Part shown: one piece after another, positions 27,301 through 35,311 of the stretch
Numbering within the stretch: position 1 is the first letter of the stretch
Layout: each line of letters begins with the position of its first letter
Assembly (NCBI RefSeq): GCF_031628175.1
Contig: NZ_JAVLVT010000008.1
Span: 62,001-126,000, forward strand
Direction: 5' to 3'
Source: Lipingzhangella_A rawalii
GTDB taxonomy: Bacteria > Actinomycetota > Actinomycetes > Streptosporangiales > Streptosporangiaceae
DNA length: 64,000 bases
Notes under the pieces: model-generated
Told to the model about the DNA's origin: nothing
What the model saw: only the letters and a program-made list of their open reading frames with translations
Databases searched by the model: none
Program-made: the position numbers and the translations under genes

Positions 27301-28456
27301 GTCCAAGTCCGCCGTGCTGGAATACGCCGCCGTGTGGACCAGCCGGGCCAAACTCGCAGACGAGGCGCCCCGGACCGCCGATGGGATGACGGTGCGGGGA
27401 ATTACCCCGAGCCTGGACCCCGCGTCCCGGGTGAGCGGGAAGCCGGAAAAGCTCGCTGAAAACAGAGATCTTGCCTATCAAGGGTCGAAATTGGATGGAG
27501 TTGGTTTCACCCTGGCTCCCGTCCGGGCCCAGGAGATGATGGACGAATCCCCTGGCAACCGAGAAGTGCTCTTCCCCTATCTCAACGGCCAGGATCTCAA
27601 CTCCCGCCCGGACTGCTCCGCCAGCCGCTGGGTGATCAACTTCCACGACTGGCCGGAGGAGAAGGCGAAGGAGTATCCAGACCCGTATGCTCAAGTCTTG
27701 CGTGAAGTCAGGTCAGCGCGAGCCAAACATGGAGAGAAACGTACACGGGAGTCCTGGTGGCTCTACCAGCGGGCCCGCCCCGAACTCTACGCAGCCATCT
27801 CCGGCCTGGACCGGGTGATTGTGCTGACGTTGGTCAGCAAGTCCGTGATGCCGGTGCTGGTGCCGACCGGGCAGGTGTTCGCGCACAAGCTGGGCGTTTT
27901 CGCCAGTGAGGACACCGGGATGCTGGCCCTTCTGTCCAGCGCACCGCACTACTGGTGGGCGATCAACTGGACCTCCACACTGGAATCTCGGATCAACTAC
28001 TCACCCTCCGACGTCTTCGAGACCTTCCCCCGTCCGGAGCTCAGGGACGGACTTCGCTCCCTCGGCGAGCACCTGGACTCTCACCGCCGGGAGCTGATGC
28101 TTTCCCGGCAGGCGGGGCTGACCGCCACCTACAACCTGGTGCATGACCCGAAGAACCGGGACGCCGATATCGCCGAGCTACGCGAGATCCACCGGCGGAT
28201 CGACGAGGAGGTGGTGCGCGCCTACGGCTGGTCGGATCTGCTGGACCAGGGCCTGGGGCACGACTTCCACGAGACCCGACAGGGCACCCGCTACACCGTG
28301 GCCCCGGCGGTGCGCATCGAGATCCTGGACCGGCTGCTGGAGCTGAACCACGAGCGCTACGCCGCCGAGGTCGCGGCAGGGTTGCACGAGTCGACGAAGG
28401 GCAGCCGGAAGAAGCGGTCCGGCCTGCCCCCGGCCGAGGGGGACACCCTGTTCTGA
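24344..28456 (+). CDS. drmMI: DISARM adenine-specific DNA methyltransferase DrmMI
   Basis: A 1370-residue protein of the Eco57I/type IIG-like N6-adenine methylase architecture. An N-terminal region of about 580 residues precedes the methylase core. SAM-binding motif I appears as VADIAMGSAAFLVAA (near residue 608) and catalytic motif IV as VIGNPPFLGG (near 893). A target-recognition part follows to about 1300. DrmMI marks host DNA so that the DISARM nuclease machinery spares it. The gene begins four bases before the drmD stop, so the two are co-translated. Base composition is even, and no frame damage is seen, so the gene looks functional. Confidence 0.88.
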   Translation: MRRRFGPGTSSTDRKRAHLDWLDLVEVNGPFLSLPVLVRHWPDLEAVDKPTRDRLRLEHRQWQDTGQARDWIDFVLRDLLGWGDDVRFADQDPEALEPLATEVPEHETTLRPSFALLEPGSANPLLLGTISDGPPTRRIPGSSWAATPADRLAHQCRRHGVELGLATDGRWWTLVWAPLRGVTTTATFDAVDWPTVAERVVVRAFVSLLQRRRFLTVPAEQRLPALLYESVNQQEDLTEQLGVQVRQAVEMLVAAASHADVQDRHRGGPGLRDVPAHEVYRGAVSVMMRVVFLLFAEERRLLPSDNELYAEAYSVVRLYEQLEQRLRDAGGNEGELEHTYRGWHRLLALFTAVYQGVDHPDMPLAAHDGSLFSPEQFPWLAAGIADRPLPVNDRTVLRMLRAVRHVTIGAELRTVTFRTLDVEEIGYVYEGLLDHEGYRATETMVGLIGKPGIEDEVPLAQLEELASTHPQPEDLAAQLASRFKDSKIGTPKALTAKLQPLDEAEHAEAQNRLREAVPDPELRRRLLPFYRIIRQDLRGAPLVVLPGALYMTESALRKNTGTHYTPRHLAEEVAEGALEPLVYRPGPLDTADTSQWRLRPASEILSLKVADIAMGSAAFLVAACRYLANRLVEAWAEDGDEHARAWRENTPASDIEVDVAADPVVVTARRQVIENCLYGTDINPMAVEMAKLSLWLVSMDPGRPFTFLDDRLVPGDSLLGITSLDQLEVMDLDAKRGREQHENTALDFTAGVRSLVAEVAADRRHLATLDADTLDALEQKRRLLAAAQEKTARTGLFADLATGAVLASSGANAREQRRTVLEAANYARKVAEATEDTAANAEADAQDQAQRWLATDLPSDGLDRDPLHWPLVFPEVFDQQRPGGAGFDAVIGNPPFLGGTKITEPLGTAYREHIIEIIARGVRAGGRCDLVAYFALRAHSLLNGGGQTGLIATNTLAQGDTREVALDQLTERGVTIRQATKSKPWPSKSAVLEYAAVWTSRAKLADEAPRTADGMTVRGITPSLDPASRVSGKPEKLAENRDLAYQGSKLDGVGFTLAPVRAQEMMDESPGNREVLFPYLNGQDLNSRPDCSASRWVINFHDWPEEKAKEYPDPYAQVLREVRSARAKHGEKRTRESWWLYQRARPELYAAISGLDRVIVLTLVSKSVMPVLVPTGQVFAHKLGVFASEDTGMLALLSSAPHYWWAINWTSTLESRINYSPSDVFETFPRPELRDGLRSLGEHLDSHRRELMLSRQAGLTATYNLVHDPKNRDADIAELREIHRRIDEEVVRAYGWSDLLDQGLGHDFHETRQGTRYTVAPAVRIEILDRLLELNHERYAAEVAAGLHESTKGSRKKRSGLPPAEGDTLF

Positions 28457-28505
28457 AGCTCCCACCCGAGTCAGTAAACCGCCCCGTGCGGTAGCTGAGG
28501 CCTGG

Positions 28506-28690
28506 CTACAGCTCCCCGGTACGCACCGCCCCAGGAAAGCCACCCACTCCTGTCGCTGCACTCTGACCTGGCCCAGGTGCCGGTGCTGGGCATCGCGCAG
28601 GTCGACACTGTGGGGGTTTTCGCGGACCTCGACGCATTCTTGGTGTGCCGCTCCGCTGTAGCTGCTCCTGTGCCAGGTGGGGTGGGGCAT
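28506..28690 (-). pseudogene. DUF397 gene with a terminal frameshift
   Basis: The start, WHRSSYSGAAHQECVEVREN and onward through VDLRDAQHRHLGQV, is a standard DUF397 protein, but the frame then slips: the normal ending (A-V-R-T-x-E-L, stop) is found in the neighbouring frame, ending at 28506. Read as is, translation would run about 110 codons further, antisense into the drmMI end. It is a near copy of the intact DUF397 gene at 28751. Confidence 0.65.
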
Positions 28691-28700
28691 GGTGTGGTCT

Positions 28701-28740
28701 CCCGGGGTACGGGTGGGGGTTGGTGGGTGTGTACCCCGGG
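28701..28740 (-). terminator. Hairpin after the DUF397/XRE pair
   Basis: Perfect 10-bp arms CCCGGGGTAC (28701-28710) and GTACCCCGGG (28731-28740), 20-base loop, directly downstream of the DUF397 gene at 28751. Confidence 0.5.
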
Positions 28741-28750
28741 GTGTCGGTGG

Positions 28751-28939
28751 CTATAGCTCGTGGGTGCGCACGGCGTTGAGGAAGGCGGTCCACTCGGTGC
28801 GGGGCACGGTGAGCTTGCCGAGGTGGCGGTGTTGGGTGTCGCGCAGGTCGACAGTGTGGGGGTTTTCGCGGACCTCGACGCAGTCCTGGTGTGCGGCGGC
28901 GCTGTAGCTGCTCTTGTGCCAGATGCCGAACTCAGTCAT
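28751..28939 (-). CDS. DUF397 small acidic protein
   Basis: A 62-residue DUF397 protein with the family pattern WHKSSYSAAAHQDCVEV, VDLRDTQHRHLG and WTAFLNAVR. It overlaps the upstream XRE/DUF5753 gene by eight bases. Such pairs resemble the WhiJ locus partners of Streptomyces, where the small protein is thought to modulate the DNA-binding protein; the mechanism is unproven. Confidence 0.85.
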   Translation of the reverse strand: MTEFGIWHKSSYSAAAHQDCVEVRENPHTVDLRDTQHRHLGKLTVPRTEWTAFLNAVRTHEL

Positions 28940-29741
28940 GGTTCAATCCTTCCAACTCAGCACGAACCAGAGCTAGGGACTCTGGCGGAGACAGCGCGAT
29001 TGCTTGGAGGTCACCCAGTAGCAGACGGAACTGATGCACCTGTAGCGAATCGTCGATGATGTGTCCCGCGTGCGCGGACTCGACGTACACGACATCGGGT
29101 GCCGCTGGGGACGTTATCAGCTTAAACGGTCCTATCTGGCCCGGGTGACAGCCGGCCTTCACGATCTGGAGTGAGATGCGGTCGCGCTCGATCAGGTCCA
29201 CGAGATGGGACAGCTGCTTGGCTGTTGCCTCCCGGTCGTCGAGATGCCTGCGGACGATCGATTCGTCCAGTACAGCTCGATATGTCGGATATTCGGACGA
29301 GGTGAAACGCTCGGCGCGTTCGATCCTGGAATCGATGCTCTCTTTGATTTCTCCTTTTGTCATCCATGGAGACGTCGCCCGGATGACAGAAGCTGCATAC
29401 TCGCGTATCTGAAGCAAACTGGGAATAACGCCGATCTGGGACTCCGCTAGGGTGATGGCTTCACGCTCAATGTTGGCCAGGTCATCCAGCCATGCGGGTT
29501 CACGCACGTTGGTTAGCTGGCTCCAGAGTCGCTCCAGACGCCCTTCTGCTTCCAGTTCACGGTCAAGTGCAGCAACGAGACGTAGGTCGGGGGAGCGATC
29601 GCCGCGCTCAAGGTTGCCGATGTGCCCTTGGCTGCACTCGACCGACCGAGCCAGGCGGTCCTGAGTAAATCCAGACAATCTACGCAGGCGACTGAGCTCT
29701 CGTCCAAACCTCAGGTCCGCTTCCTGCTTCTGGTATCCCAT
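28932..29741 (-). CDS. XRE-family regulator with DUF5753 domain
   Basis: About 269 residues: N-terminal Cro/C1 helix-turn-helix (LRRLSGFTQDRLARSVECSQ) followed by a DUF5753 domain (IGVIPSLLQIREYAASVIRA, ESIVRRHL, FKLITSPA and VVYVESAHAGHIID). DUF5753 is an all-actinobacterial partner domain of WhiJ-like regulators. Start chosen at ATG 29741; an extended frame to 29858 is possible, because no strong ribosome site is visible at either. Paired with the DUF397 gene downstream. Confidence 0.82.
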   Translation of the reverse strand: MGYQKQEADLRFGRELSRLRRLSGFTQDRLARSVECSQGHIGNLERGDRSPDLRLVAALDRELEAEGRLERLWSQLTNVREPAWLDDLANIEREAITLAESQIGVIPSLLQIREYAASVIRATSPWMTKGEIKESIDSRIERAERFTSSEYPTYRAVLDESIVRRHLDDREATAKQLSHLVDLIERDRISLQIVKAGCHPGQIGPFKLITSPAAPDVVYVESAHAGHIIDDSLQVHQFRLLLGDLQAIALSPPESLALVRAELEGLNHD

Positions 29742-29920
29742 GGTCAAAGCATAGTGCTGAATATTCAGTGTCAACACGGTCGATTTCAAAACCTGTTGAT
29801 AACTGATCATCTCTAGCTTTGTGGCTAGGGATCTTGCAGTGTGGGGCCATCCGAACAAAAAGAGCCCCGGCGAGTGCTAGTCCCACTCCCCGGGGCGTGG
29901 CCCACCTGGGAGGTGTCCAG

Positions 29921-30118
29921 ATGGATGTGTACATGGTAGTTGCGGTGCGGTTGGTGCGGGGGTATCGCGCGTCGGTTGGCCGGGGGTGGCTGGTGCGGCC
30001 GTATGTGTTGGCCGCGGAGTTGCGGCGGGCGGAGGCGAATGCGCGGCGGGAGTTGGCGGGCCTGGTTGGCCCGCAGCTGCTGGGTCAGCTGGTGCGTGGG
30101 GGAGGTGGTGGGCGGTGA
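29921..30118 (+). CDS. Hypothetical 65-residue basic protein
   Basis: The ATG follows GGGAGG with a suitable spacer. The protein has a short hydrophobic start (MDVYMVVAVRLV), then a helix rich in Ala, Arg and Leu, then a Gly-rich end. No family is recognised. Its stop overlaps the GTG start of the next gene (GTGA), so the two form a coupled pair. Confidence 0.5.
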   Translation: MDVYMVVAVRLVRGYRASVGRGWLVRPYVLAAELRRAEANARRELAGLVGPQLLGQLVRGGGGGR

Positions 30119-30486
30119 TTCCTGCTCCCCGAGACCCCGAGTGCAGCCCTGGGAACGCGGAGCCGGGCGGGCTGGCGCGGCGGGCGTGGGCCGCGGTGGA
30201 TGACGAGCATCGCAATGTGGCCCTGGCCGTGGCGGGCACGGAGTTCGTGTTCTCGGCCGGGGCGCGGGATGTGGCGGACTCGGTGGGTCTGCTGCGGCGC
30301 CTGGCCGCCGCTGCGCACTTCGCCGCCGGAGCGCTGGAACAGTGCCACCGCGAGCTTCAGGCCCAACAGGAGGCCCTGGAACGCGCCCAGGCCCGCCTGC
30401 CCCGCTGCGGCCTGTGCACCCACCCCACCACCGGCCAGAGCCCCACCTGCCCCTGGTGCGGACACCCCCAACCACCCACCCCCTGA
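30115..30486 (+). CDS. Hypothetical protein with coiled coil and zinc-ribbon end
   Basis: 123 residues from the overlapping GTG. The middle is helical and may coil (ALEQCHRELQAQQEALERA); the end has paired CxxC knuckles, CGLC and CPWCG, likely binding zinc. No family recognised. It is preceded by GGGGGAGG and coupled to the 65-residue gene. It lies in the insert between the two DISARM halves, and its function is unknown. Confidence 0.5.
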   Translation: MIPAPRDPECSPGNAEPGGLARRAWAAVDDEHRNVALAVAGTEFVFSAGARDVADSVGLLRRLAAAAHFAAGALEQCHRELQAQQEALERAQARLPRCGLCTHPTTGQSPTCPWCGHPQPPTP

Positions 30487-30794
30487 ACCCCGTGATCCCG
30501 GAGAACTGGCCCATCCCCCGTTTGCCACCGCATGGCCGGAGCGCGTAAACCGGCTGAGTCCACTGTTGGCCGCGGTGCGGTTGGAGCACCGTCAGGTGCG
30601 ACCCCGCCCGCGGCCCCACTGTGGTCGGAGGGGGTGGATCGCTGACACGATGCTCTACATACCCCACCCACTGAACATTTGGATCTAGGCCACTCCCGAG
30701 CCCCCGGCGGCTGCGAGGTCCGGTCGCGGATCGGGTGGTCGCGACTCGTTGAACAGGGAAAAGAGTCGAACTTGTACGGGGAACGCCTCTCTTT

Positions 30795-31190
30795 TTACCG
30801 GACGTGAGGAGTCAGTCCGATACGGCTGACCCAGCGGTGGGAGGTGTGCTCGGCGGAGAAGAAGGTTTGGGCTCCGTCGTGGACAAGGCTGACGGTGAAA
30901 AGGTGGCGACGAAGCCCGGCTCGAGCTGGAGCGGTTGGTGCCATCCCATTCCTCGGCGAGTTCCCGAGCGAAGACCTGGACAACGTCCTGGCCGGGTTCG
31001 ACCTCGCCGGAGGGCAGTTCCTCGATGCCGGGCAGGAAGCTGTCCCTGCCACTGCGGCGCAGGATGAGCACGTGCACACCGTTATGGATTACGGCGCCGC
31101 CCACGTGGTCGATCCCATCGTGGTCGGCGTTCCAGATCAGGCCATTGAGGTCGTGGTCTATGGGAGCGACGTTAGCGGGCCACGGGCGGG
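30795..31190 (-). pseudogene. Frameshifted NUDIX hydrolase remnant
   Basis: The 5' frame encodes VGGAVIHNGVHVLILRRSG and a decayed Nudix box (SGEVEPGQD, where the family glutamate is Gln, then FARELAEE). The rest of the domain, LFTVSLVHDGAQTFF then SAEHTSHRWVS, continues in another frame to a stop at 30795. At least one frameshift and an internal deletion separate the halves. Confidence 0.6.
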
Positions 31191-31194
31191 ATAA

Positions 31195-31435
31195 GGGCGG
31201 TTTCGAGTGACTCGGCGAACGTGTCGTCTGTCCAGAGCCACATTGAGTCCGACACTGATTGCTCTGGAATTACTGGAACATGCCTGAGCTCAGCCACTTC
31301 GGGCAGCACCGAGCACCCTTGCCGCAATCGAAGAGGCGACCGACGATGCTACCGCGTGAGATCGGATGGACGGGGAGATCTGTTGCTCTGATCATCGCTG
31401 CATCGCATGCCAGATCCACCGTTCGCCGGCCCCGC
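31195..31435. other. Intergenic region
   Basis: No intact gene. A short reverse-strand stretch (about 31195-31260) reads SMWLWTDDTFAESLETAL before a stop and looks like the last codons of a lost gene. Otherwise I see nothing supported. Confidence 0.25.
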
Positions 31436-34186
31436 CTACCCCGAGCCGCTTGATAGGGCATTGCAGAATCCTGGGACATCAGTGTGTGTTGGGGGAGATG
31501 CCCGGGTCCCCGCTGTGGACATTCTGCCCGGTGCGCGGGCTCGTAGGGTCTCGGCGAGTGCGGCGATGCGGTGGAGCGGGGCCAGGTTCGCCTCGGGGAA
31601 GGGTGCTTCGTCCAGGAGGGTCGCGATCGCGTAGCGAATTGCGGTGGACAGGGGTGAGTCTTCCAGGACCTCGTCGTAGATCAGGTTGGTGTCGCGCTCG
31701 GCGGTGAGCCGGTGGTGGTTGCGTTCCAGTTGCCATCCTCCGGGGGCGGTGACGGGTTCAAGGTGCAGGGTGAAGCGGGTGGTGCCGGCTTCCAAGCGGA
31801 CGTTTCGGTGCCGGTCGTCGGCGGTGCGGATCTCGCGGCGCCAGGGTGGGCGTGGTTGTGGGGCCGTTCCGAGCAGGATGCTGGGGCCGAGGATGGAGGA
31901 GGCGAGTTCCAGGCGGGTGTGGTTCCCGCTGGGATGGTTGAGGGTGGTGCGTTCGGTGAGGGCGGCGACGAAGAGGCGGGGGTCGTAGGTGGCCCAGAGT
32001 TCGGCCTGCTCGGGGGTGGAGGCGAAGTAGGCATCGGCGAGGGGGGTGGGCAGAACGCGGGACAGTACGGCGAGCATATGCAGCCATTCGTATCCCAGGA
32101 CGCCGTAGGTGCGGTCGATGAACCGTCCGTTGGCGATGTCGGCGGTGCGGTCCTTGGTGAAGGTGATCGCGGCGTGAGTGATGGGCGCCTGGCTTTCGAA
32201 TTCGGCGATGAGGTCGGTGAAGGCGGGCAGGACCGTGGAGTGCTGGTACTGGTCGTTGACCAGGACGCGTGCGAGAGGATAAGCGGCCAGCAGGCCGGTG
32301 AACTCCTCGATCTCGTTGCCCTGGCAGGCGGGTTTTTCCAGGAGCACGCGGGCGGTCGGGTTGTGGTTCAGCACGGCTCGCAGTACCGGCATGTGGTCGG
32401 CGGTGGGACAGCAGATGGACCACAGGTCGACTTCGGCGGCTCGGGTGGTGGGCAGGTTGGCGACGTCGTGGGGGAAGGAACGGTGGTCTTTAGGCAGGTC
32501 CTGGTGTTTGGGGTCGATGACCGTGATGTCCGCGCCCAGCTCGTTGAGGATCCGGGTGTGTAGGCGGCCGGCGTTGCCGTAGCCCACGACGCAGGCGGTG
32601 ATCTGACGGCGCTGGCGTGTTGTCATCCCCGCGGCTTGCGAACGGTGGGTGGGATGGGCGAGGTAGCGGTCGTAGTAGGCATCGAAGAGCCCGGCGGCCT
32701 CGATCGCCGCGTCGGCAGGGTCGTGGTGTAGGCCGGGCGGAACCCGGTCGGTGTTGGCACACAGGTGTTTGGCGGCGATCAGGGCGCTGGCGCGGTAGGC
32801 GTCGTATCCCTGGTTGGGGATGGAGTCGGCCTCGAAGAGGTTCATTGAGCGGCCGTCGCCGAGCAGCACCGCCGTATGGTCACCCGCGAGGTGGATGTGG
32901 CATCCGATGCCGGGGATATCGGAGACGGGCCGACGAGTCTCGGCCAAGATCGAGAAGTCGCGGGTGGCGAAGGGGGCCAGGAGCACACCGTCGGGTAGGA
33001 GGCACAGTTCGTCCTCGGTGAGTGCTTGTTCGCCGGTGGTTCCTATGACCAGGAACGGGGCGGTGGTCTGCAGGGCGGCTGCGGTGCTGCGGTGGGTGGG
33101 GTATCCGGCTTCGGCGGCGGCGATGAGGGTGGGCAGGTCGGTGTCGACCACGTCGACGCGGCAGCCCAGGGAACGTAGCGCCGGTGCCAGGCGGCAGCCG
33201 AGGGTGCCGTAGCCGATGAGGAGGACCTGGCGGCCGATGAACTTGCGGTCACCGATGAGGGTGCGCAGGCGGCGCAGGCAGGAGTCGGCGATCTCGGGGT
33301 AGCCCAGCAAGGTCTTGGTGCGTGAGCGAGCCATGTTCAACACCGGGATGCCCAACGGGCCGGCCTGGGCGATGCGCTTGATGCCGCTGACGGTGAGTTC
33401 GATCGCCGCATCCACCCGCCGCTCGGCGTTGGTGGCTCCGTAGCCGTGGGCCAGCAGGCCGCCGTCGTCGACGACGAGCACCTTGCGTCCGGCGGCGTGT
33501 GCGGTGTCGATGAAGGCGTCGATGTCAGCGGTGGCTTCGGCCAGTTTGGTGCTGTGGGCGTGCGGTGTGTTGATGGCGGAGTTGTCGAGAAGGCCGCTTT
33601 GGTACCCCCGTGCGAGGAAGGTGGCGTGGATCCGTTCCCGGTTGTAGGTGCGGTCGCCTTTGGCCAGGGCGTAGATCCACTCTGCGGGGATGCCGGCGCT
33701 TTCCATGGCCAGGACGAAGCCGACACTGTGCTCCAGGTAGTGGTCGCGAAACAGCAGCGCCCAGTCGCTGAAGGCGGGCTCGGCGCTGCTGTAGTGCGCC
33801 AGGAGGGGCATCGCGGTGGTGATGCTCTCAATTTCGGTGTCGGTGTAGGGAAGGCGCAGGGTATCCAGGCGTTGGCTCAGCTCGTGGGCTGCATCCGGAG
33901 TGCAGCTGGGGCCGGACTGGATGAGGATCTCGCGTTGGTCGGGCGGTGTGAGCTGGTAGCCCACCGTGTGGGGAGGCTGGGGCGGCAGTGGTTTCCAGAG
34001 CACGCTCACCGCTGGGGAGGCCATATCGGTGGCAACGAGGTGGATCGCATCGTCGCTGTTGTGGTGGATGGTGAGGTTGTGCCGGGCGGCAACGTCCTCG
34101 GCGACGCTGAGGATTTGGGGCGGGGTGACCGGTCCGCGCAGCACATGCCACGCGTGGCGGGGCGCCTCGGCTGGGGGGCGAGTCAT
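31436..34186 (-). CDS. Adenosylhomocysteinase-like domain fused to Gfo/Idh/MocA-like oxidoreductase
   Basis: 916 residues, two NAD-binding modules. After about 100 leading residues, residues 110-530 resemble S-adenosylhomocysteine hydrolase: VDDGGLLAHGY, then a Rossmann segment VLLIGYGTLGCRLAPALRS. The second half from about 535 is a Gfo/Idh/MocA-type dehydrogenase: VVGYGNAGRLHTRIL, an LLEKPACQGN segment equivalent to the family EKP motif, then a C-terminal beta-sheet domain. Both folds use bound NAD to oxidise an alcohol transiently, so the fusion could act on a sugar, cyclitol or nucleoside. GAGGAG precedes the ATG. It is the last gene of the nine-gene operon. I know of no characterised enzyme with this pairing. 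Confidence 0.7.
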   Translation of the reverse strand: MTRPPAEAPRHAWHVLRGPVTPPQILSVAEDVAARHNLTIHHNSDDAIHLVATDMASPAVSVLWKPLPPQPPHTVGYQLTPPDQREILIQSGPSCTPDAAHELSQRLDTLRLPYTDTEIESITTAMPLLAHYSSAEPAFSDWALLFRDHYLEHSVGFVLAMESAGIPAEWIYALAKGDRTYNRERIHATFLARGYQSGLLDNSAINTPHAHSTKLAEATADIDAFIDTAHAAGRKVLVVDDGGLLAHGYGATNAERRVDAAIELTVSGIKRIAQAGPLGIPVLNMARSRTKTLLGYPEIADSCLRRLRTLIGDRKFIGRQVLLIGYGTLGCRLAPALRSLGCRVDVVDTDLPTLIAAAEAGYPTHRSTAAALQTTAPFLVIGTTGEQALTEDELCLLPDGVLLAPFATRDFSILAETRRPVSDIPGIGCHIHLAGDHTAVLLGDGRSMNLFEADSIPNQGYDAYRASALIAAKHLCANTDRVPPGLHHDPADAAIEAAGLFDAYYDRYLAHPTHRSQAAGMTTRQRRQITACVVGYGNAGRLHTRILNELGADITVIDPKHQDLPKDHRSFPHDVANLPTTRAAEVDLWSICCPTADHMPVLRAVLNHNPTARVLLEKPACQGNEIEEFTGLLAAYPLARVLVNDQYQHSTVLPAFTDLIAEFESQAPITHAAITFTKDRTADIANGRFIDRTYGVLGYEWLHMLAVLSRVLPTPLADAYFASTPEQAELWATYDPRLFVAALTERTTLNHPSGNHTRLELASSILGPSILLGTAPQPRPPWRREIRTADDRHRNVRLEAGTTRFTLHLEPVTAPGGWQLERNHHRLTAERDTNLIYDEVLEDSPLSTAIRYAIATLLDEAPFPEANLAPLHRIAALAETLRARAPGRMSTAGTRASPPTHTDVPGFCNALSSGSG

Positions 34187-34218
34187 GAGGCTCCTCGGGT
34201 GGGTGGTGCGGGGGTTGC

Positions 34219-35268
34219 CTAGTACCGTCGCGTGATCTGGTCGAGGGCTTCCTCGGCGGCCTCCAGGTGGTCGAGTAGTTGGGTGCTGGCGCGGTGGCGC
34301 AGCAGCCAGAAGTCGTCTAGGTCCTTCTGGTGCAGGCCCGGTTTGCGGTAGTGCTGCTTGACCCCGTACAGGCTCGTCAGCAGTTGCAGCAGGGCCACCC
34401 GGGCACAGGCGCGCACATCCTCGCCACGCACCGCGGGGTGGGTTTCCAGGTAGGCGGCGATGAGCCGGGAGGCTGCGGTGATCCAGTCGGCGTCGAGGAC
34501 CACGGTGCGTGGGTCGAAGGCGATGCGGCCGAGTTCGTAGGCGATCAGGAACGGCTGGGGTGGGCGGAAGTCAGTCACCGCGCTCAGGTGGTTGCCGTCG
34601 AAGAGGAGGTTCACGGGGCTGTAGTCGCCGTGCAGCACCTGGGTGGTCAGCGTAGGCAGCCCGTCGAGCAGGGTGGGCACCTCGCGCAGGGCCTGGCGCC
34701 GTTCGGTGAGGGTCTGTTCGGCCACCTGGTCGAAGTCGTCGCGCTGGTCACGCTGGGCGATGTGGGTCAGCAGGTCGGCAATCGTGGTCTCGATCCTGGC
34801 CAGGTCGGGGTTCAGCCAGCTCTCCAGATCCGGAGATGTCGCCGTGCTGTTGGGGTGGTTGGCGAAGGCGCGGTGGATGCGTCCCAGCGCTTGGCCGGCG
34901 GCGTTCTGCTGGGTGGGGCTGAACCCGTCGGTGATGGGACAGCCGCGTGCCCATTCCCAGACCGAGATCGCTGTGGTGCCGCGGCGGCTGATCGCCTGTC
35001 CTGCGCGGGTGCGCACCAGAGGTGGTGTGGGGACCTGGTGGTGTGCGGCGCGTTCGGTGAGGTCGATCGCCTGGGTCTCGGCCTCCAGGTCGGCCTCGAG
35101 GGGGTAGTGCTTGACGAAGTAGTCGCGTCCGTGCCAGTCGGCCCGGTAGTTCACCGTGCCCTGCCCGATGGGCAGCCGGGCCAGGGTGGTGTCTTCCATG
35201 GCGTAGTCCTGGGCCAAGGTCGCGGTGATGGCCTGGTGTGCCTCGGTGGTGGTCGGCTCGCTCGTCAC
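34219..35268 (-). CDS. APH-fold small-molecule kinase
   Basis: A 349-residue aminoglycoside-phosphotransferase-like kinase. The N-lobe has LPIGQGTVNYRADWHGRDYF with the nucleotide-binding lysine in FVKHYP; the catalytic loop is LHGDYSPVNLLF and the metal aspartate is in VTDFRPP. Similar proteins phosphorylate homoserine, sugars or cyclitols. The GTG at 35268 has an ideal GGAGGA six bases upstream and is preferred over the open frame's edge at 35310. It lies between the glycosyltransferase and the fusion dehydrogenase of the operon. Confidence 0.75.
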   Translation of the reverse strand: MTSEPTTTEAHQAITATLAQDYAMEDTTLARLPIGQGTVNYRADWHGRDYFVKHYPLEADLEAETQAIDLTERAAHHQVPTPPLVRTRAGQAISRRGTTAISVWEWARGCPITDGFSPTQQNAAGQALGRIHRAFANHPNSTATSPDLESWLNPDLARIETTIADLLTHIAQRDQRDDFDQVAEQTLTERRQALREVPTLLDGLPTLTTQVLHGDYSPVNLLFDGNHLSAVTDFRPPQPFLIAYELGRIAFDPRTVVLDADWITAASRLIAAYLETHPAVRGEDVRACARVALLQLLTSLYGVKQHYRKPGLHQKDLDDFWLLRHRASTQLLDHLEAAEEALDQITRRY

Positions 35269-35311
35269 CGGTGGTCCTCCGGATGTGGTTCTGGATGATC
35301 GGGTGCTCACG

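Noticed and set aside
31270..31479. Reverse 69-codon frame beside the end of the fusion dehydrogenase
   Set aside because: No ribosome site, overlaps the end of a well-supported gene and has no family pattern.
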